Of a stretch of 64,000 nt of DNA, positions 1 through 13,110 are shown one piece after another (the first letter of the stretch is position 1; each line of letters starts with the position of its first letter). This stretch comes from Serripes groenlandicus. Lineage: Eukaryota; Mollusca; Bivalvia; Cardiida; Cardiidae. The position numbers and the translations under genes were made by a program. Under the pieces are notes generated by a model that was given only the letters and a program-made list of their open reading frames with translations, was not told the origin of the DNA and did not search any database. Location: contig JASEVX010000011.1 in NCBI GenBank assembly GCA_031761405.1, positions 36,695,955 to 36,759,954 of the forward strand, in the 5' to 3' direction.

Positions 1-122
1 ACCCGGACATACACTCCTGTGGAATTTCTGTTTCAGGAATCATTACTTTATACCTCTCTTCCCCAGAGACGGAATATTTCGGCCCGGATTAGCGTGGACT
101 GCGCAGGCTGGTCTGGATCGAT
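1..122. mobile_element. Foldback MITE family B, partial copy
   Basis: The first ~120 bp match one arm of the GAGCCGTTCC-type foldback element seen whole at 45181-45440. The matching blocks are 'tttctgtttcaggaatcatt' and the downstream 'gactgcgcaggctg'. The copy is cut by the window edge and flows directly into the duplicated module. Confidence 0.6.
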
Positions 123-1307
123 ACATTATTTTGAGCATGTTTGCCCTTTTTCCGTAATAAAATATTTCAGAGACATATGTCTCTGAATCTGTCAACCTAT
201 CAACACATATGTAGCAGACGACAAGGCAAAAGTATGGTAAGTCTCTATAAATGAAATAAATAAATTGTAAACTTACCTTGATATGTATTATCATGCGACA
301 ATGGAATTAACACAGACAAAACAAAATAAGGTCTACACAATGGTATATATATAGACTGCTTGGTTATAGACTGCACCAAGAACGAAGATATAACCTGACT
401 GCACTATATTAGCCAATATTACAATATAGACACTTTTCGCACATACGAGGGGTGTAAACAAAAGTCGCGGAAAAATGTTCCCATTTCTTTATCTTTTTTA
501 GGACTTCCGTAAAATTGCGCTATTATGATGATCACGATATTCCCTATTCGATAGGTAATTTACAGATCTGTGTTCTACGTTGAGAATGAGAAATTGTTAC
601 TATAGGAACGTCATCAACTTTATACCGGTCCAATATTTATAATAAGTTCCAGGAACATATCTGGCATAATATAGAAATAAGAGCCCTTTCCCGCGAAATG
701 TTTGAACACCCCTCGTATATCTCTTGTTTTTTAAAAACGTCGTTAACAATCCTACCGTTTAAGCCATTTTTATTGGATATTTTAGTAAGTTGAGACCAAT
801 AGTGAGCGCGATGGGCTTATACTACTCGGGTTAAATTACCAAGGTAAACATTCTTTACCGAACGGGAAAGTGTTTAAAAATCGAATTACCGGTTCCAATT
901 TTCATCAACCAAGTCTTCCTCTATGCTGCCAGAACGAATTATACTCGTTTTCGGACCATATCGCCGCGTCTGCGGATGTCCGGTTCCAAATCCCCGACGC
1001 TAACCACTAAGCCACGGTGGATTCCTGCATATGCATGCACTATTCACTCCGTATTACATGGATCTCAATACAGTTTACATATGAGCCGTTTGAAAAGGAA
1101 CAATTTCGGGCATTTCTGAAAAATGTAGGTTCAGATCACCAATTTTAGCTAATCAGTTTTATCAGAAACCACACAAGTTGACAGAAACTTCTAGCACGCT
1201 TATCTGAGTAATATGTGGACAGTGTCCATTTGGATCTACACTGTTCTCGAACACCAATCTTTTCCCATCAGCCTCATCTCGCGATAATGAGTCATTATAA
1301 TGTAACA

Positions 1308-2313
1308 GGAATGGGGTAAGGTAAAAAACCCACTGAGACAGCCCTGCTGTTACGGGAATTAAGTAAGGTATAAATACCACTTATACAGTCCTGTTGTAAA
1401 GGGAACGGGGTAGAGGTATAAATACTACTTATACAACTCTGCTATAATGGGATTGGGGTACAGGTGTAAATACCACGTATACAGCCCTGCTGTAATGGGA
1501 GTAGGGTAGAGGTATAACTACCACTTGTAATGGGAGTGGGGTAGACGTATACATACCACTTATAAGCCCTGCTGAAATGGGAGTTGGGTAGAGGTATAAA
1601 TACCTCTTATACAGCCCTGCTGTCATGGGAAAGGGGTAAAGGTATACATACCACTTATAAGCCATGTTGTAATGGGAATGGGGTATAGGTATAGAAACCA
1701 CTTATACAGCCCTGCTGTAAAGGGAGTGGGATAGAGGTATACATACCACTTATAAGCAAAGTTGTAATAGGAATGGGTTAGAGGTATAAATACCACTCAT
1801 ACAGCAATGTTGTAATGGGAATGGGGTAGAGGTATACATACCACTTATAAGCCCTGCTGTAATGGGAATGGGTAAGAGGTATTAATACCACTTATTTAGC
1901 CCTGCAGTAATGGGAGTGGGGTAAAGGTATAAATATCACATATACAGTAATGCTGTAATTGGAATGGGTTAGAAGTATAATTACCACTTATACAGCCCTG
2001 TTGTATGGGATAGGGGTGGATATATAAATACCACTTATACAGCCCTGTTGTAATGGGAACGGGGTAGAGGTATAAATACCACTTATATAGCCCTGCTGTA
2101 ATGGGAATGGGGTAGAGGTATTAATACCACTTATACAGCCCTGTTGTATGGGAGTGGGGTAGATATATAAATACCACTTATACAGCCCTGTTGTAATGGA
2201 TATGGGGTTGAGGTATTAATACCACTTATTTAGTCCTGCTGTAATGGGAGTGGGGTAGAGGTATGAATACCACTTATACAGCACTGTTGTAATAGGAATG
2301 GGGTAGAGGTATA
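1308..2313. repeat. Minisatellite, ~50-55-bp unit (copy 1)
   Basis: About twenty degenerate units read roughly 'gtaatgggaatggggtagag' followed by 'gtataaataccacttataca' and 'gccctgct'. Units vary in length because short blocks are missing from some. Minus-strand reading frames rich in Tyr, Pro and Ser come from this repeat and are not genes. The same array closes the duplicate module at 60553-61640. Confidence 0.92.
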
Positions 2314-2987
2314 AAGCTACAAAAAGTGTTTTATGTGATTGATCTCCGACCTCGGGTTTCCGAGCAAGAGCCGGAAGCTTTCAAAATATGCAAAGGCGAA
2401 TCCCAAGTCGCCTACCGGTTTGTATTTCTTATCGGTCACTCTTTAAAATCATGTTTTTCTTTCAATCCTGATAGTGCAGTGACAAATCAAGAATATTAGC
2501 TTATTATACGAGTTTAATGGACGGACTTACCTCACGGCTGAAAATCCACCTAAGGATAATGTAAACATTATACATGTACTATCCTTTTAACTCTATCGTT
2601 GAGTTATGCCATGGCACAGATGTTTGTAAAATCGTAATACAGTGTGATTTCCGATTATCTAACACGAAAACGGTTTTAATAATAACTGAATGATGATTTC
2701 GGCAAATATGTGCTAAAAATGAAACAGCTATGTATCAGATCCATTTTAACATCGAACTTAAAGGTGCTGAACTCCAGATGGAGATCACAATTTTGAAATG
2801 TTGAAAATTCTGCAAATATTTCTTATAGTGACAACAAAGTAATAAATAAATAGTTCTACACTATTTTGACAATAATTTTAAAAAACAGTCAATTGAAAGT
2901 CACGAAAACGTACAAAATGTGGCTTACTGGGTATGTCTACTCAGTAATCAAAGTACTGAAAGTACTAATTGCGGGTGATGTTAGCTC
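2314..2987. other. Intergenic, no feature recognised
   Basis: AT-rich sequence with no splice-bounded reading frame, tRNA or tandem structure that I can support. Confidence 0.5.
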
Positions 2988-4440
2988 TAGAGTGTTAACA
3001 CGATTTTCCTTCAATTTGACCTAGTGACCTACCTGTTGACCCAACATGACCCATGTTAGAACTTGACCTAGATATCATCAAGAAAAACATTCTGATAAAG
3101 TTTCAACATGCTCAAGCTAAAAATGCAGTAACCAGAGGGTTAACAAGATTTTCCTTCAATTTGGCCATGTGACCTAGTTTTTAACCCGGCATGACCTATA
3201 ATCAAACTTGACCTAGATATCATTTAGATAGAATTCTGACCAAATTTCAAGCTGCTGAAGCCAAAAAAGATGCTTCTACAGAGTTAACAAGATTTTCCTT
3301 CAATTTGGCCTAGTGACCTAATTTCTGACCAACGTGACTTGTGACCAACTTGACCTGGATATCAATAATACAAACATTCTGACAAAATTTCAAACTGCTG
3401 AAGCAAAACTTACGGCCTCTAGAGTGTTAACAAGCCTTTCCTTCAGTTTGACCTAGTGACCTACTTTTTAACTCGTCATAACCCATGTTTGAACTTGACC
3501 TACATATCATAAAGACAAACATTCTGATAAAGTTTCAACATGCTCAAGTTGAAAATAAGGACTCTAGAGTGTTAACAAGATTTCCATTCAATTTGGCTTA
3601 GTGACCTACCTTTTGATCCGGCTTGACCCATTTTCAAACTTGGCCTAGATATCATATAGATAAACAATTTGACCGAATTTCAAACTGCCTTAGCAAAAAA
3701 TGTGGCTTCTACAGTATTAACAAGATTTATCTTCAATTTGGTTTAGTAACCTAGTTTCTGATTCAATATAACCCATATCCAAACTTGACCTATATATCAT
3801 TATTAAAAACATTCTGACACAATTTCAAACTGATGAACCAAAAATTGCGGCCTCTAGAGTGTTAACAAGCTTTTCGTTCAATTGTACCTAGTGACCCACT
3901 TTTTGACCCATCATGACCCATGTTCGAACTTGACCTACAAACCACCAAGACAAACATTCTGATGAAGTTTCAACATGCTCAAGTAAAAAAAAAAGGCCTC
4001 CAAAGTGTTAACAAGATTTTATTTCAATTTGGCCTAGTGACCTAGTTTCTAACCCAATATGACCCATATTTAAACTTGACCTAGAAATTATTAATACAAA
4101 AATTCTGACAAAATTTCAAACTGCTGAAGCTAAGATTGCGGTTTAGAGTGTTAACAAGCTTTTCTTTCAATTTGACCTAGTTACCTACTTTTTGACCCGA
4201 CAAGACTCATGTTCGAACTTGATTTACATCACCAAGACAAACATTCTGATAAAGTTTCACCATGCTCAAGTTGAACATGTGGCCTCTAGAGTGTTAACAA
4301 GATTTTCCTTCAATTTGACCTAGGTCTTGACCTCAAATGGCCTAGTTACAAACTTGTCCAAGTTTTGATGGAGATGAATGTTCTGATAAACTTTCATGAA
4401 CATCCGATGCAAAATGTAGCCTGTAGAGTGTTAACAAGGG
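2988..4440. repeat. Satellite-like tandem array, ~142-bp unit
   Basis: About ten diverged units follow one another. Each starts near 'gagtgttaacaagattttcc', continues through 'gacctagtgacctacttttt', a 'gaccc..catgacccat' block, 'aacttgacctagatatcat' and 'aaacattctgataaagtttc', and ends near 'gcggcctcta'. Spacing between successive gttaacaag motifs is about 138-150 bp. Remnants of the same unit flank the Harbinger-like insertion at 29391-30292. Repeats of this kind are, from memory, widespread in bivalve genomes. Confidence 0.88.
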
Positions 4441-7400
4441 AAAATGTTGACGATGCACGACAGCCGTATTTCCGTATTTTTCATTGCAGGGATTTTCTCA
4501 AAAGGGTTTTGAGCTACCCGCTTTCAAGCTACTCGTTTTCCATATATTTAAAAGAAACATTTAAGATCCCTATGTCTAACTTAAATTTCTAAATTATGTA
4601 TACAACTTCATGGATTAAAACTTTACATTGTGTACGTTTACTTTGTATAATGTACATACTGTTTAGCTTGTTGTGAAACCTATTTAACTGATCCCTGGAC
4701 AATCAAGACAAATTGTCCATTTTGAAAAAACAGAGGGTAGCACAACAAATTTACAAATTTACACTTCCTGATAGCTGGGCATGACAACATACGGAGGTAA
4801 ACAGCATAGCTGAATCCCCCGCATAAAAATGAAGCATACACGATCACTATGTAGATGTTTATTGTACTGAACAGTTAAATTATTACTGTAACTTTATCCC
4901 ATAATCATAAATCTAATATTTCAAGTCAACTTTTAAACAATTTTTAAGCTTTGTCTAAACTATCTATACTCTGGAGTTCAGCACCTTTAACAAGAGTGTG
5001 GTAGAACGAACGCTCGTCTGTGTTTTCTTTTTCGAAAAAGGTGAATAACTGAATAATTATTAAAGCAAGAGCTATATGACGTGGTATAGACATGCGTATT
5101 GTTCCTAGGAACATGTGTACCAAGTTTAATTTAAAACTGTTGAACGGTTTTTGAGTAATAAGGTAAGGTAAAAGTTTTGTGACGATGATGCGGATGATGA
5201 CTACGCAGATGACAAAAAACAGAGGAGCTAAAATTTGGCATGAACATACATATTTAATCACTTGAACGCTTTTTGTGGCATTTTAATCTTATCGTCTGTA
5301 AAAGTATATTATACTTCTCACAGATATCATCCGTAGTTACTTTTGACAAAAACAAATAGTAGACCAACCAATGTTCAAGAAAGTTTTATTATATCAAAGT
5401 GGGCAGAATACACAAATAATATATTTTTACCGGCCTTTTTATAATAGGGTGAACTTCAACATATCTTAGTTTTACGTACCCAGTTTGTTGTTATCTTTAT
5501 TGTATTCGTCACTGGATATCGATAGCAATGTGTGTATGCAACCAGAGTATGCTAGGGAGCATTTAATGGTGATGTAAATCGTCACCTTAAACACATTTAT
5601 ATAATAAATTACTACTACAGTTTGATAGCTTTTACGGTTTTTTATAAATTTTGTTGAGTTTTTCAAATAGACTTATTCTAAACCACATCGGTGAAAAATG
5701 TACGAGGTGAAGCTACCCTTGAAAAGGTTTCAACCTAACCTGTCGGTCGAACACCAACAGGCATTTTCCACGACGGTAAGATGATGAGGAAGTCACGGTA
5801 AGTCTTTTTCGAGAATAAACAGGGGTTGATATATTTCTAGTTGACTATTCACTCGAGTACTACAATGCGTTGCAAGATCACGACGAACTACTCTTAGCTG
5901 GATCTTTTAACATTTCAGAGACTGTGAAACAACCGAAACTATAAGTGACTGTCCTCAGTCGCTGAGTACACGGGAAGAGTCATGTACAATAATTATTGAC
6001 ATTGATGATTCATTTCTTTGTGTAAAGTATTTTACAGATGCCAAACATTGACAAATTTTAGTTCCAGACTGGATTCGTTTCTATAACCAACTACGTAAGT
6101 CGGTTTATGGCTGTTTATGGCATATACCATGCTATTGGGTCAGTGATGTCTAGCACACTGCCAGATGCTCACGCTCTTAAAGTTCTGTCTTCGGCATTGG
6201 CAAAAAGATTCAACAAAATTCATACATGTATTAAAACTGTCAAATCTAGCTGGTTCTGTTATTGACATATCTGTTGAAATGGGCAAGCAACCCATCGCTG
6301 ATCTGTAAATATCTACTCATAGAGCTCAGTAATCTCTGAGTGAAGTCGGCGTTATCTAAAGATGGTTTCCCTACTAAGACTATCTCCTTCAGAGGCATCA
6401 TTCAGAAAACAAATTATTCTAGTCTCACTCCAAGTGTACGTCTGGATGAATGTTCATATCGCCAAACTACCTCCGAGATTACCGTTGGAATATGGATGGC
6501 TCCATAGTTCCAATATAATTTGAAGGTCCAATAGCCTCTAACGGTTTACAAGACCTTGTTTACACGTGCAAATGATATATTCTGACGTTTTACAAGAACT
6601 TGTTTACACGTGTAAATGCTAAACTATTTGTAGCAAATATTACGTATGCTGTACACATAATTTGTTATGCACAAGCATTTGTTGTTGTCAGAGCAGTATT
6701 GATACTAGAAACCAACTAACACCTCAGACTGTATAAGAGATTGCTACGATGAGGATCGTGATTGAACTATCTGTCTCAAAGCTCAATATGCCATGTTTTT
6801 GCTGCTAGTGGCCTCCGTTGTGACGTGGTTGGGGACACCGATACATTTTTCTCTCATAATTCCGTTACCGTTACCTTGCATAGATACAATGACTTCGTAA
6901 CCTAGTGATCACGTAACCGGTAAGTACCTAGAGTGAATTATTTCGTTACAGCTTATGTAACCATCATAAATTCGTACAATTGTCTTAAAATGTATTTTGT
7001 AACTAGTTTTAGTAATGCTATTAATTACTGTAAATCTGAAATTTCTTAAAAAATGCAAACATACATTCGTCACGGATTCCATCTTAATTTGAATATTTCC
7101 AACACATTAAAGACTACAATTTTTTTTTTCACATATTTCTTTCATTGATTAAAAAGTGTTCTGACCGAATATGAAATCATGATTGTGGCAAATAGTTTTA
7201 TTACTTTTGATGTTTGAAGTGTCATAATCCAAGATAATTAAATACGAATGCGCATTAATCACTTAGTCAATTAAAGTTGGTATTTTTTCTATTAATAGTT
7301 AATAAACAACAATAATATATTATCGGAATGTCTGGTTACCTGTAATAGTTAAAATTATCACTTTATTTGATGGGCCGCATGACTATTATGTACAAAACAA

Positions 7401-9060
7401 CTAGAATTTATGAAAATATACAATATGATTCGAACTTTTTTATCTGTAACTTTATGACGGATACAAAATAACTGATAAAATGTTACGAAATAACTGACAC
7501 ATGGTTACGAAAAAACTTACATACGTTTACAAAATAACGGAAATATACCAGTTACGAGATCATTATGTGACGAAACTACAGGCTCCCGCTTAGTGATTTA
7601 CTTCATGAAATAACATTATTTTATATACTTGATTCTGTCGTCAAAATTATGTCTTTCCAAATTGAGTTACGTTTTCTGCTTCAGAAACTGGACAGTGATG
7701 TTAATAATGTGTTGCTTTATATTGATATACAATGACATTTACAACATTTCAAGTTCGACTGATGGAAGTTCCTTTATAACAAAGTATACACATTTACAAT
7801 GAATCTAAACTCAACGTCACAAAGCCAATGCATTCTGGTAATGGTATACACTCATTTCTATTGCAAAAATAGATTGTTTGGGACTTATTAGCTGTAGATC
7901 AGCATGACAGCGGGTGTATTTGGCGTAATTTGACCTAAAGCGACCTTCATATTTTCAAAGGGCGGACAAATTTGTCCAGGGAATTTCAGATGAATATATA
8001 AGACCGAAGTTGTCTCCCATTGGACAATAATGATTGTGTTGAAAGTTGAAAGTGAAAAGTGATTTTTATAAAGTTGAATTACCTCTGATTAATTTATATC
8101 CAGAATAGTGTTTGCCTTTAGCTATATTGACGCTCTAAGAGCCATTTTCAGAACATCCTGTATTTTCTGAAATTGAATGTAAAATTCATTGCGGAATAAG
8201 GTTGACCATAACACGAAAAATGGTCCGTCAACCTGTATGTTTTCTGTACTATTTTGGTTTTCTAATACTGAACTTGATTTTCATATAAGTTTCTTGTTGG
8301 GAACGAACCATAACCCATAATGCTATAATGGTCGTCTTTGGAAAATGAATTACTTCCCTTTGACAATATGTATGTAAAATATTCAATTACAGTCAAACTT
8401 GTATTAAGAGACCACCCAAGGGAAATGCTGTAAGTGGTCTCTTAAGACAGGTGGTCTCTTATTGGGGTACAAATGAAATTTTCTGTTTTGGGGAAATTAT
8501 GTTTACTACATGAAACATGTACTTGTGTGCACATGTACATGTATTGGTATTAAAGAATAAATAACAATAAAAATGATGTTGTTCTTTTATTTCTCTGTTT
8601 GATTCATTTTATATACATAAATTTACACATTACATATAAAAAGTCAGGCTGGTGCAGATCTTAGTATATTAGTAAGGTCTTCTCCCCCCAAAAAAACAAA
8701 AAAATAATATTATTTTTATCTTCTCCACTTTTGTTTTATAAATTTCTCATATCAGTGGCGCAGGCGTCCTTCGACACCTCTGTACCTTGCAACCAACAAC
8801 TTTGACATATTGTGATTTAAAATAAATCTAAAAGCAATGCATTTAACTTTTCACCTAGAATTTGTTTGTATCTCGCTTTTAACAATATTTCAGTTATATC
8901 ACGCCGAGCAAAATGTAGATAAATGTAGATAACACAGGATTTTATTTACTTTCTATATATTTATCGTTGTTAGGCAGAGACCTTCGTGTGATTTTGATAG
9001 GACATGTAAATGTGATAATTGCACACAAAAAACTACCCAGATAGCACATGAGCATAATTA
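4441..9060. other. Long intergenic stretch, repeats only
   Basis: No gene is supported here. About 4950-5260 resembles a diffuse bivalve repeat (gcaagagctatatgacg..., poorly bounded). About 8395-8465 carries a 'gagaccaccc' / 'gtggtctctta' block of the kind found at transposon ends, also seen near 47700 and 58120. About 5700-6520 has slightly protein-like stretches on both strands, broken by stops and too decayed to assign. Confidence 0.45.
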
Positions 9061-9069
9061 AGGGAAGTA

Positions 9070-10032
9070 ATTTGTTTGAAATATTAGTATATCGATAGAC
9101 CCATTCTGTGTGTACAGTATTTTGCGTTCAACTCATGTATCATTCAATATATGAACATAACGCCGTGCTATTGTAAAGTGTTCTTGTTAGTGTTTTGGGA
9201 TCGATAAATCCATGCCAAAATGTAATCTGCAGTTAGCCCCTTGCTATACATGTAAGCACTTTCAGTGCTTTGATTAAGTTACACTATTGTGAAGTACACA
9301 GGGTCATCATTCATTTTTGTTAAGAGGAAGTTGACACTTCACGCTAGATAAGCCCCCACTGCATATCTTCATGTTGTGATAAAGCAAAAGCGAATGCTAT
9401 CTATACTGCTTTGTTTGTTATTTTATAATAGATTTCATTGCAACCTTTAATCGTGTCCTGATAGATTCGACTGTTTAAGCCTATTCAGAATACGACTTTT
9501 GAAGAAAGTGTGGAGAAAGACAGAGATTATCCCAAAAGGAGTGCCTCCTTCAATTCAGAGGTCGAGAGAAGGAGGGTTATTCAGCTGTTTCCCCCACAAT
9601 TACTCACTTATTATTAAATCAAACCCTATGTTGTGGGTACTCAAAATAATCGTCTCACTGAGATAATTCGTTTGAGTACCGACAACATAGGGTTAGAGAG
9701 TCAAATAAGGATTTTACAAGATGCAAAACGCCCCTTATCTAGAGCTCTGTTCAATTATCACATAATGTACATTTCTGAAATTAATACAACACATTTTCCT
9801 TTGACCCAAAGGATCCTTAAGAAGCAAAAAAGAAGAAAAGATCAGATAAAAAAGAAAGACAGAATATGGTTTGATATTCATTCATTCTACCGTTTCTTTC
9901 ACACCATATGAAAAACAGTTTTTATCGATATCGATTAATAATTTATCCATGAAAAAACCCCAATAAATTTAATAACCTTCTCATATGAAAGGCTGGTTGA
10001 GTGTATTTACCTGTTTATCAACTACGTGTGTA
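9070..10032. mobile_element. Repeat module with hairpin core (copy 1)
   Basis: Positions 9319-10032 repeat almost exactly at 63204-63923. To the left, 9070-9290 contains a terminal block (...gttagccccttgct...agcactttcagtgctttgatt) whose reverse complement lies to the right of the second copy at 63923-64000, so the full element seems to have long terminal inverted repeats. A third end of this kind lies at 41590-41775. The core at 9623-9695 is a ~70-bp palindrome built on 'aaccctatgttgtgggtact'. The short frame at 9633-9911 has no recognisable domain and is likely non-coding. Superfamily not determined. Confidence 0.7.
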
Positions 10033-10949
10033 ACTGAGACGATTCCTTTGAGTACCCATAACATAGGGTTAGATAGTCAAAAAAGGATTTTAGAACATGC
10101 AAACCGCCCCTTATCTAGAGCTCTGTATATCATGGAGACACATAGTATGTGCATAGTCTCGCAAATGCAATCGTCTTCTGCTGATGTGTTTTATGTGGGA
10201 AAGGGTTAATGCTATTTGAGATATTTGAGAAATACTATTTTGAACAACAAATGAAAGAGACAAAACATAGAGACTCGGTGTCGTTTAGAATTCTTAAATG
10301 TTTGTTTGCCATTTAAACACTTAGATCTTTATTTGACTTTACAAACCCCATATCTCACTGGGACGATTTTAAGAGTACCCACACCATAATGTTTGGGTGG
10401 GTTATTTGAGAGACAAAGTCGGGTAAAGACCTACTTTCTCCGCATATGCTTCAGTAAGCCAGAAAGTAGCAGACGACTTATCAAACATATAGAAAAAAGT
10501 ATAGTAAATCTATACAAATGAATACAATATATAGTAAACTAACCATGGCATGTATTCTCATGCAACGAATAAATTAACACGGACAAGTCAAAATGAGGTA
10601 TATACATTTGTTTGAATAGACGTTTAGCTTGGTTGGCCATAGTGTTTATGTTCATGTTTTGATAATGCAAGCAAAATGGAATGAGAATTTGCCTATAGTC
10701 AATATATTTAGGGCTTACATACATAATATTGTATATCCTTAAGGCTACAAACAAATAACTAAGGCTCGGAACAACTTTGCATTAATATAGAAGGTGGGTT
10801 ATATACTTTGCCAATGTCATAATTCAAGAGCATAGGGAAAAATGGTATTATTATGTGACCGATTGTAAAGGTACTTTATTCGATGAAATATCACGTAACA
10901 TTAGTGATCCGCGTCAGATAAAGTTGCACATGCGCACTGTGTAACTTAA
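10033..10949. repeat. Further fragments of the palindromic module
   Basis: About 10020-10130 repeats the 'acatagggttaga' half of the module core together with 'cgccccttatctagagctct'. About 10148-10210 is the right end of a piggyBac-like MITE (ends gtgggaaagggttaa). About 10370 has a weak third core fragment. No gene is seen. Confidence 0.5.
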
Positions 10950-11160
10950 CCCCTTCACCAATACAACACACAGGCAGCAGACGACTTTGAAAACATTAAG
11001 TCAAATACGGATTTTCTCTATAAATGAAAGAACGATTATTGAATAAAGTTGAAAACCTTGTGAAAAAAGGAGAACTTGCTCATTGTGAGAAATTTCTCCA
11101 TTTGACGCAAAGTCGTTTGCTGCAGAGGACGTCAAAAAGCGCCCGTATGTGGGAAAGGGT
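10950..11160. mobile_element. piggyBac-like MITE copy
   Basis: It begins after TTAA at 10946-10949 with ccccttcacca, followed by 'gcagcagacgactttgaaaa', and ends with 'gtatgtgggaaagggt'. The two halves are inverted repeats around a hairpin of the form 'gagaa.ttgctcattgtgag'. The right-hand TTAA has decayed to a 'ctag' sequence. Confidence 0.7.
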
Positions 11161-12846
11161 CTAGGCGAGACCGACAATACACATAGTCCCGTCACAGTCC
11201 CTCTTACATTTAAAAATGAAAAATATTTAAAATTCTGACGAAACCTTAAAAGACAACCCCAACTTATCAAATGAAGAAGAACTTTTTTATAATGCCACAA
11301 CGGAGTTTCAATAAGACCCTTCGTTTTAAGATGTTTACATTACATTTAAAGCAGACTATGGAGAGTCATGTTCAGACCGTTGTTAAAACCGTGTGTCGTA
11401 AACCATAACAATCAGAGTATTAAGAGAGCTTTTAAATACATTTGAAGGGATCCTTTGATATATACAAAAATAGTGAAATTGTGTTTAAATACATTTGAAG
11501 CTCACAATAGAGAAATAAAAAAATAAAAAATGTAGTGGAATGGAAATGACATTCATTTGCAGTGATAGATAAAGAAATATGTTAGTGAAATAGATTTGTT
11601 GTTAAGGACAGAGAAATAAACAAAACTGCCGTGAAATGGAGTTTTTATTCATTTGATGAGAAATAAACGACAATGTGTCTGAATATGCATGTGATAATTT
11701 CGATTATTTTACTCATCGGAAAAAACATTGAAGCATCACATTTCCGGGGAGGTTTGTTTACTTTTCAACCAACTGGAAATGGCACAGAGGTATAACTCGA
11801 TCCCATCAACCTGATCATTATCGTTGTGCAAAGAAAAAAACATACTGAGGTGCAGAGCTCTAGATAAGGGGTGTTTTTCATGTTCTAAAATCCTTATTTG
11901 ACCATCCCTATGTAGTGGGTACTGAAAAGAATCGTCTGAGTGAGACGGTTTTTGTAGTACCAACAACATAGGGTTTGCTTTCATAATAAAAGAGAAATTG
12001 TGGGGAAAAGAGTACCCGTCCTAATCTTGACCTCTGGAGGTGACGCAAAGATATTAGCCACGCCCAGGTATTTGGGGTCTTTGTACATCTGCGTACAGTG
12101 AAAGTGTATCCGTCTACATGTAACTTAGTCTTTGTTGTATCACAATTGTGAAGTTTAATCACATTAGTTTAACTTCATATACGCCAATTCTTTAGTAGAG
12201 ATACAAGTTGGTATTTCTGAACAGTGTAGGTTCAGATTAGCCTGTGCATCTTCTCTGTCTTACCATAACTAACACTGTACAGGATTTAAACAGAATAAGC
12301 GGCTGAACTCAGGATTATCGATAGTATAGCCAAAGTTTTAAAACTGTTCAAAAGTTCTCTTGTAATATTAGAATCATAGTTCTGAGATAAAATTAGAGTA
12401 AAAATTTCACTTTCGAGTATAATAAACATCTAAATCGACCTTGAATGCTTTATTTTTATGGAGTAGTCATACTCAGTAAGCCAAATTTTGTACATTTTCA
12501 TTGAATTTCAATTGGCTGCTTTGCAACATTTACTGACAAAATAGTTATGAACTATTTATTACTTACTTTGTTGTCACAATTAGCAATATTTGCAGAAGTT
12601 TTAACATTTCAAACTTTTGATTTCCATCTGGTGTTCACCTTTAAAAAAGACTGTTTTTGCAATTATGAGCAATTTCTCCTCTTTTTCTAAATGTTTTCAA
12701 CTCTAACACTTAACTCACCCTAAGGATCGAGGTACAGTCAAATAAAGTAACAGCGAGAAGCTGATCATTTAGGGGGAAATGATGTAGTTTCAGCGAGAAC
12801 AACAACATAATATTTAAATGAAAGCGTTAATGATAACAAAAATATA
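11161..12846. other. Intergenic; one inverted module fragment
   Basis: About 11825-11990 is a reverse-complement fragment of the module found at 9319-10032 ('agagctctagataaggggtg' and 'acaacatagggtttgctttc'). I see nothing else that can be named, and no upstream exon of the VWA/EGF gene was recognised here. Confidence 0.5.
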
Positions 12847-13110
12847 AGACGTTCCATGAGAAAACCATCATTATGGACTCTGCGTAATATATCGAGCCAG
12901 ATCAGCCTGCGCAATCCGCGCAGGCTTATCTGGTCAAACACATTCCATCTCAGGGGGATAGAGGTATAGATTAATGATTTCTGAAAAAGAAAATCCACAG
13001 GAGGCGAAAAGTGCCTGCCCGGGTTAGATTGCGCGGCATGCTTAGGCTGAACCGGTTCGATACTTTACGCAAAGTCCACAATGTTGGTTTTCTCGCAGGA
13101 CGGCTCATAT
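12847..13110. mobile_element. Foldback MITE family B, full-length copy
   Basis: Inverted ends are 'gacgttccatgagaaaacca' on the left and 'ggttttctcgcaggacggct' on the right. Inside are the GC-rich blocks 'cagcctgcgcaatccgcgca' and, inverted, the 'gcgcggcatgcttaggctga' arm. No coding capacity. Confidence 0.8.

Larger units (their letters stand above)
1..2313. repeat. Left copy of a 2.3-kb duplicated module
   Basis: This stretch is nearly identical, in the same orientation, to 59269-61640. The match starts at the window edge, so the true left end lies outside. In order it holds the tail of a foldback MITE, about 900 bp of apparently unique sequence, a tRNA-like SINE head read on the minus strand (about 960-1015), and a minisatellite that ends the match at about 2313. 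The copies differ by scattered substitutions and small indels. A recent transposition or segmental duplication would both explain it. A non-autonomous Helitron-like element carrying a minisatellite is one candidate, but no terminal hairpin or transposase was seen. Confidence 0.85.

Noticed and set aside
5700..6520. Possible pseudogene (minus reading with KEIVLVGKPSLDNADFTQRL)
   Set aside because: Too many stops, and the opposite strand looks equally protein-like; no family recognised.
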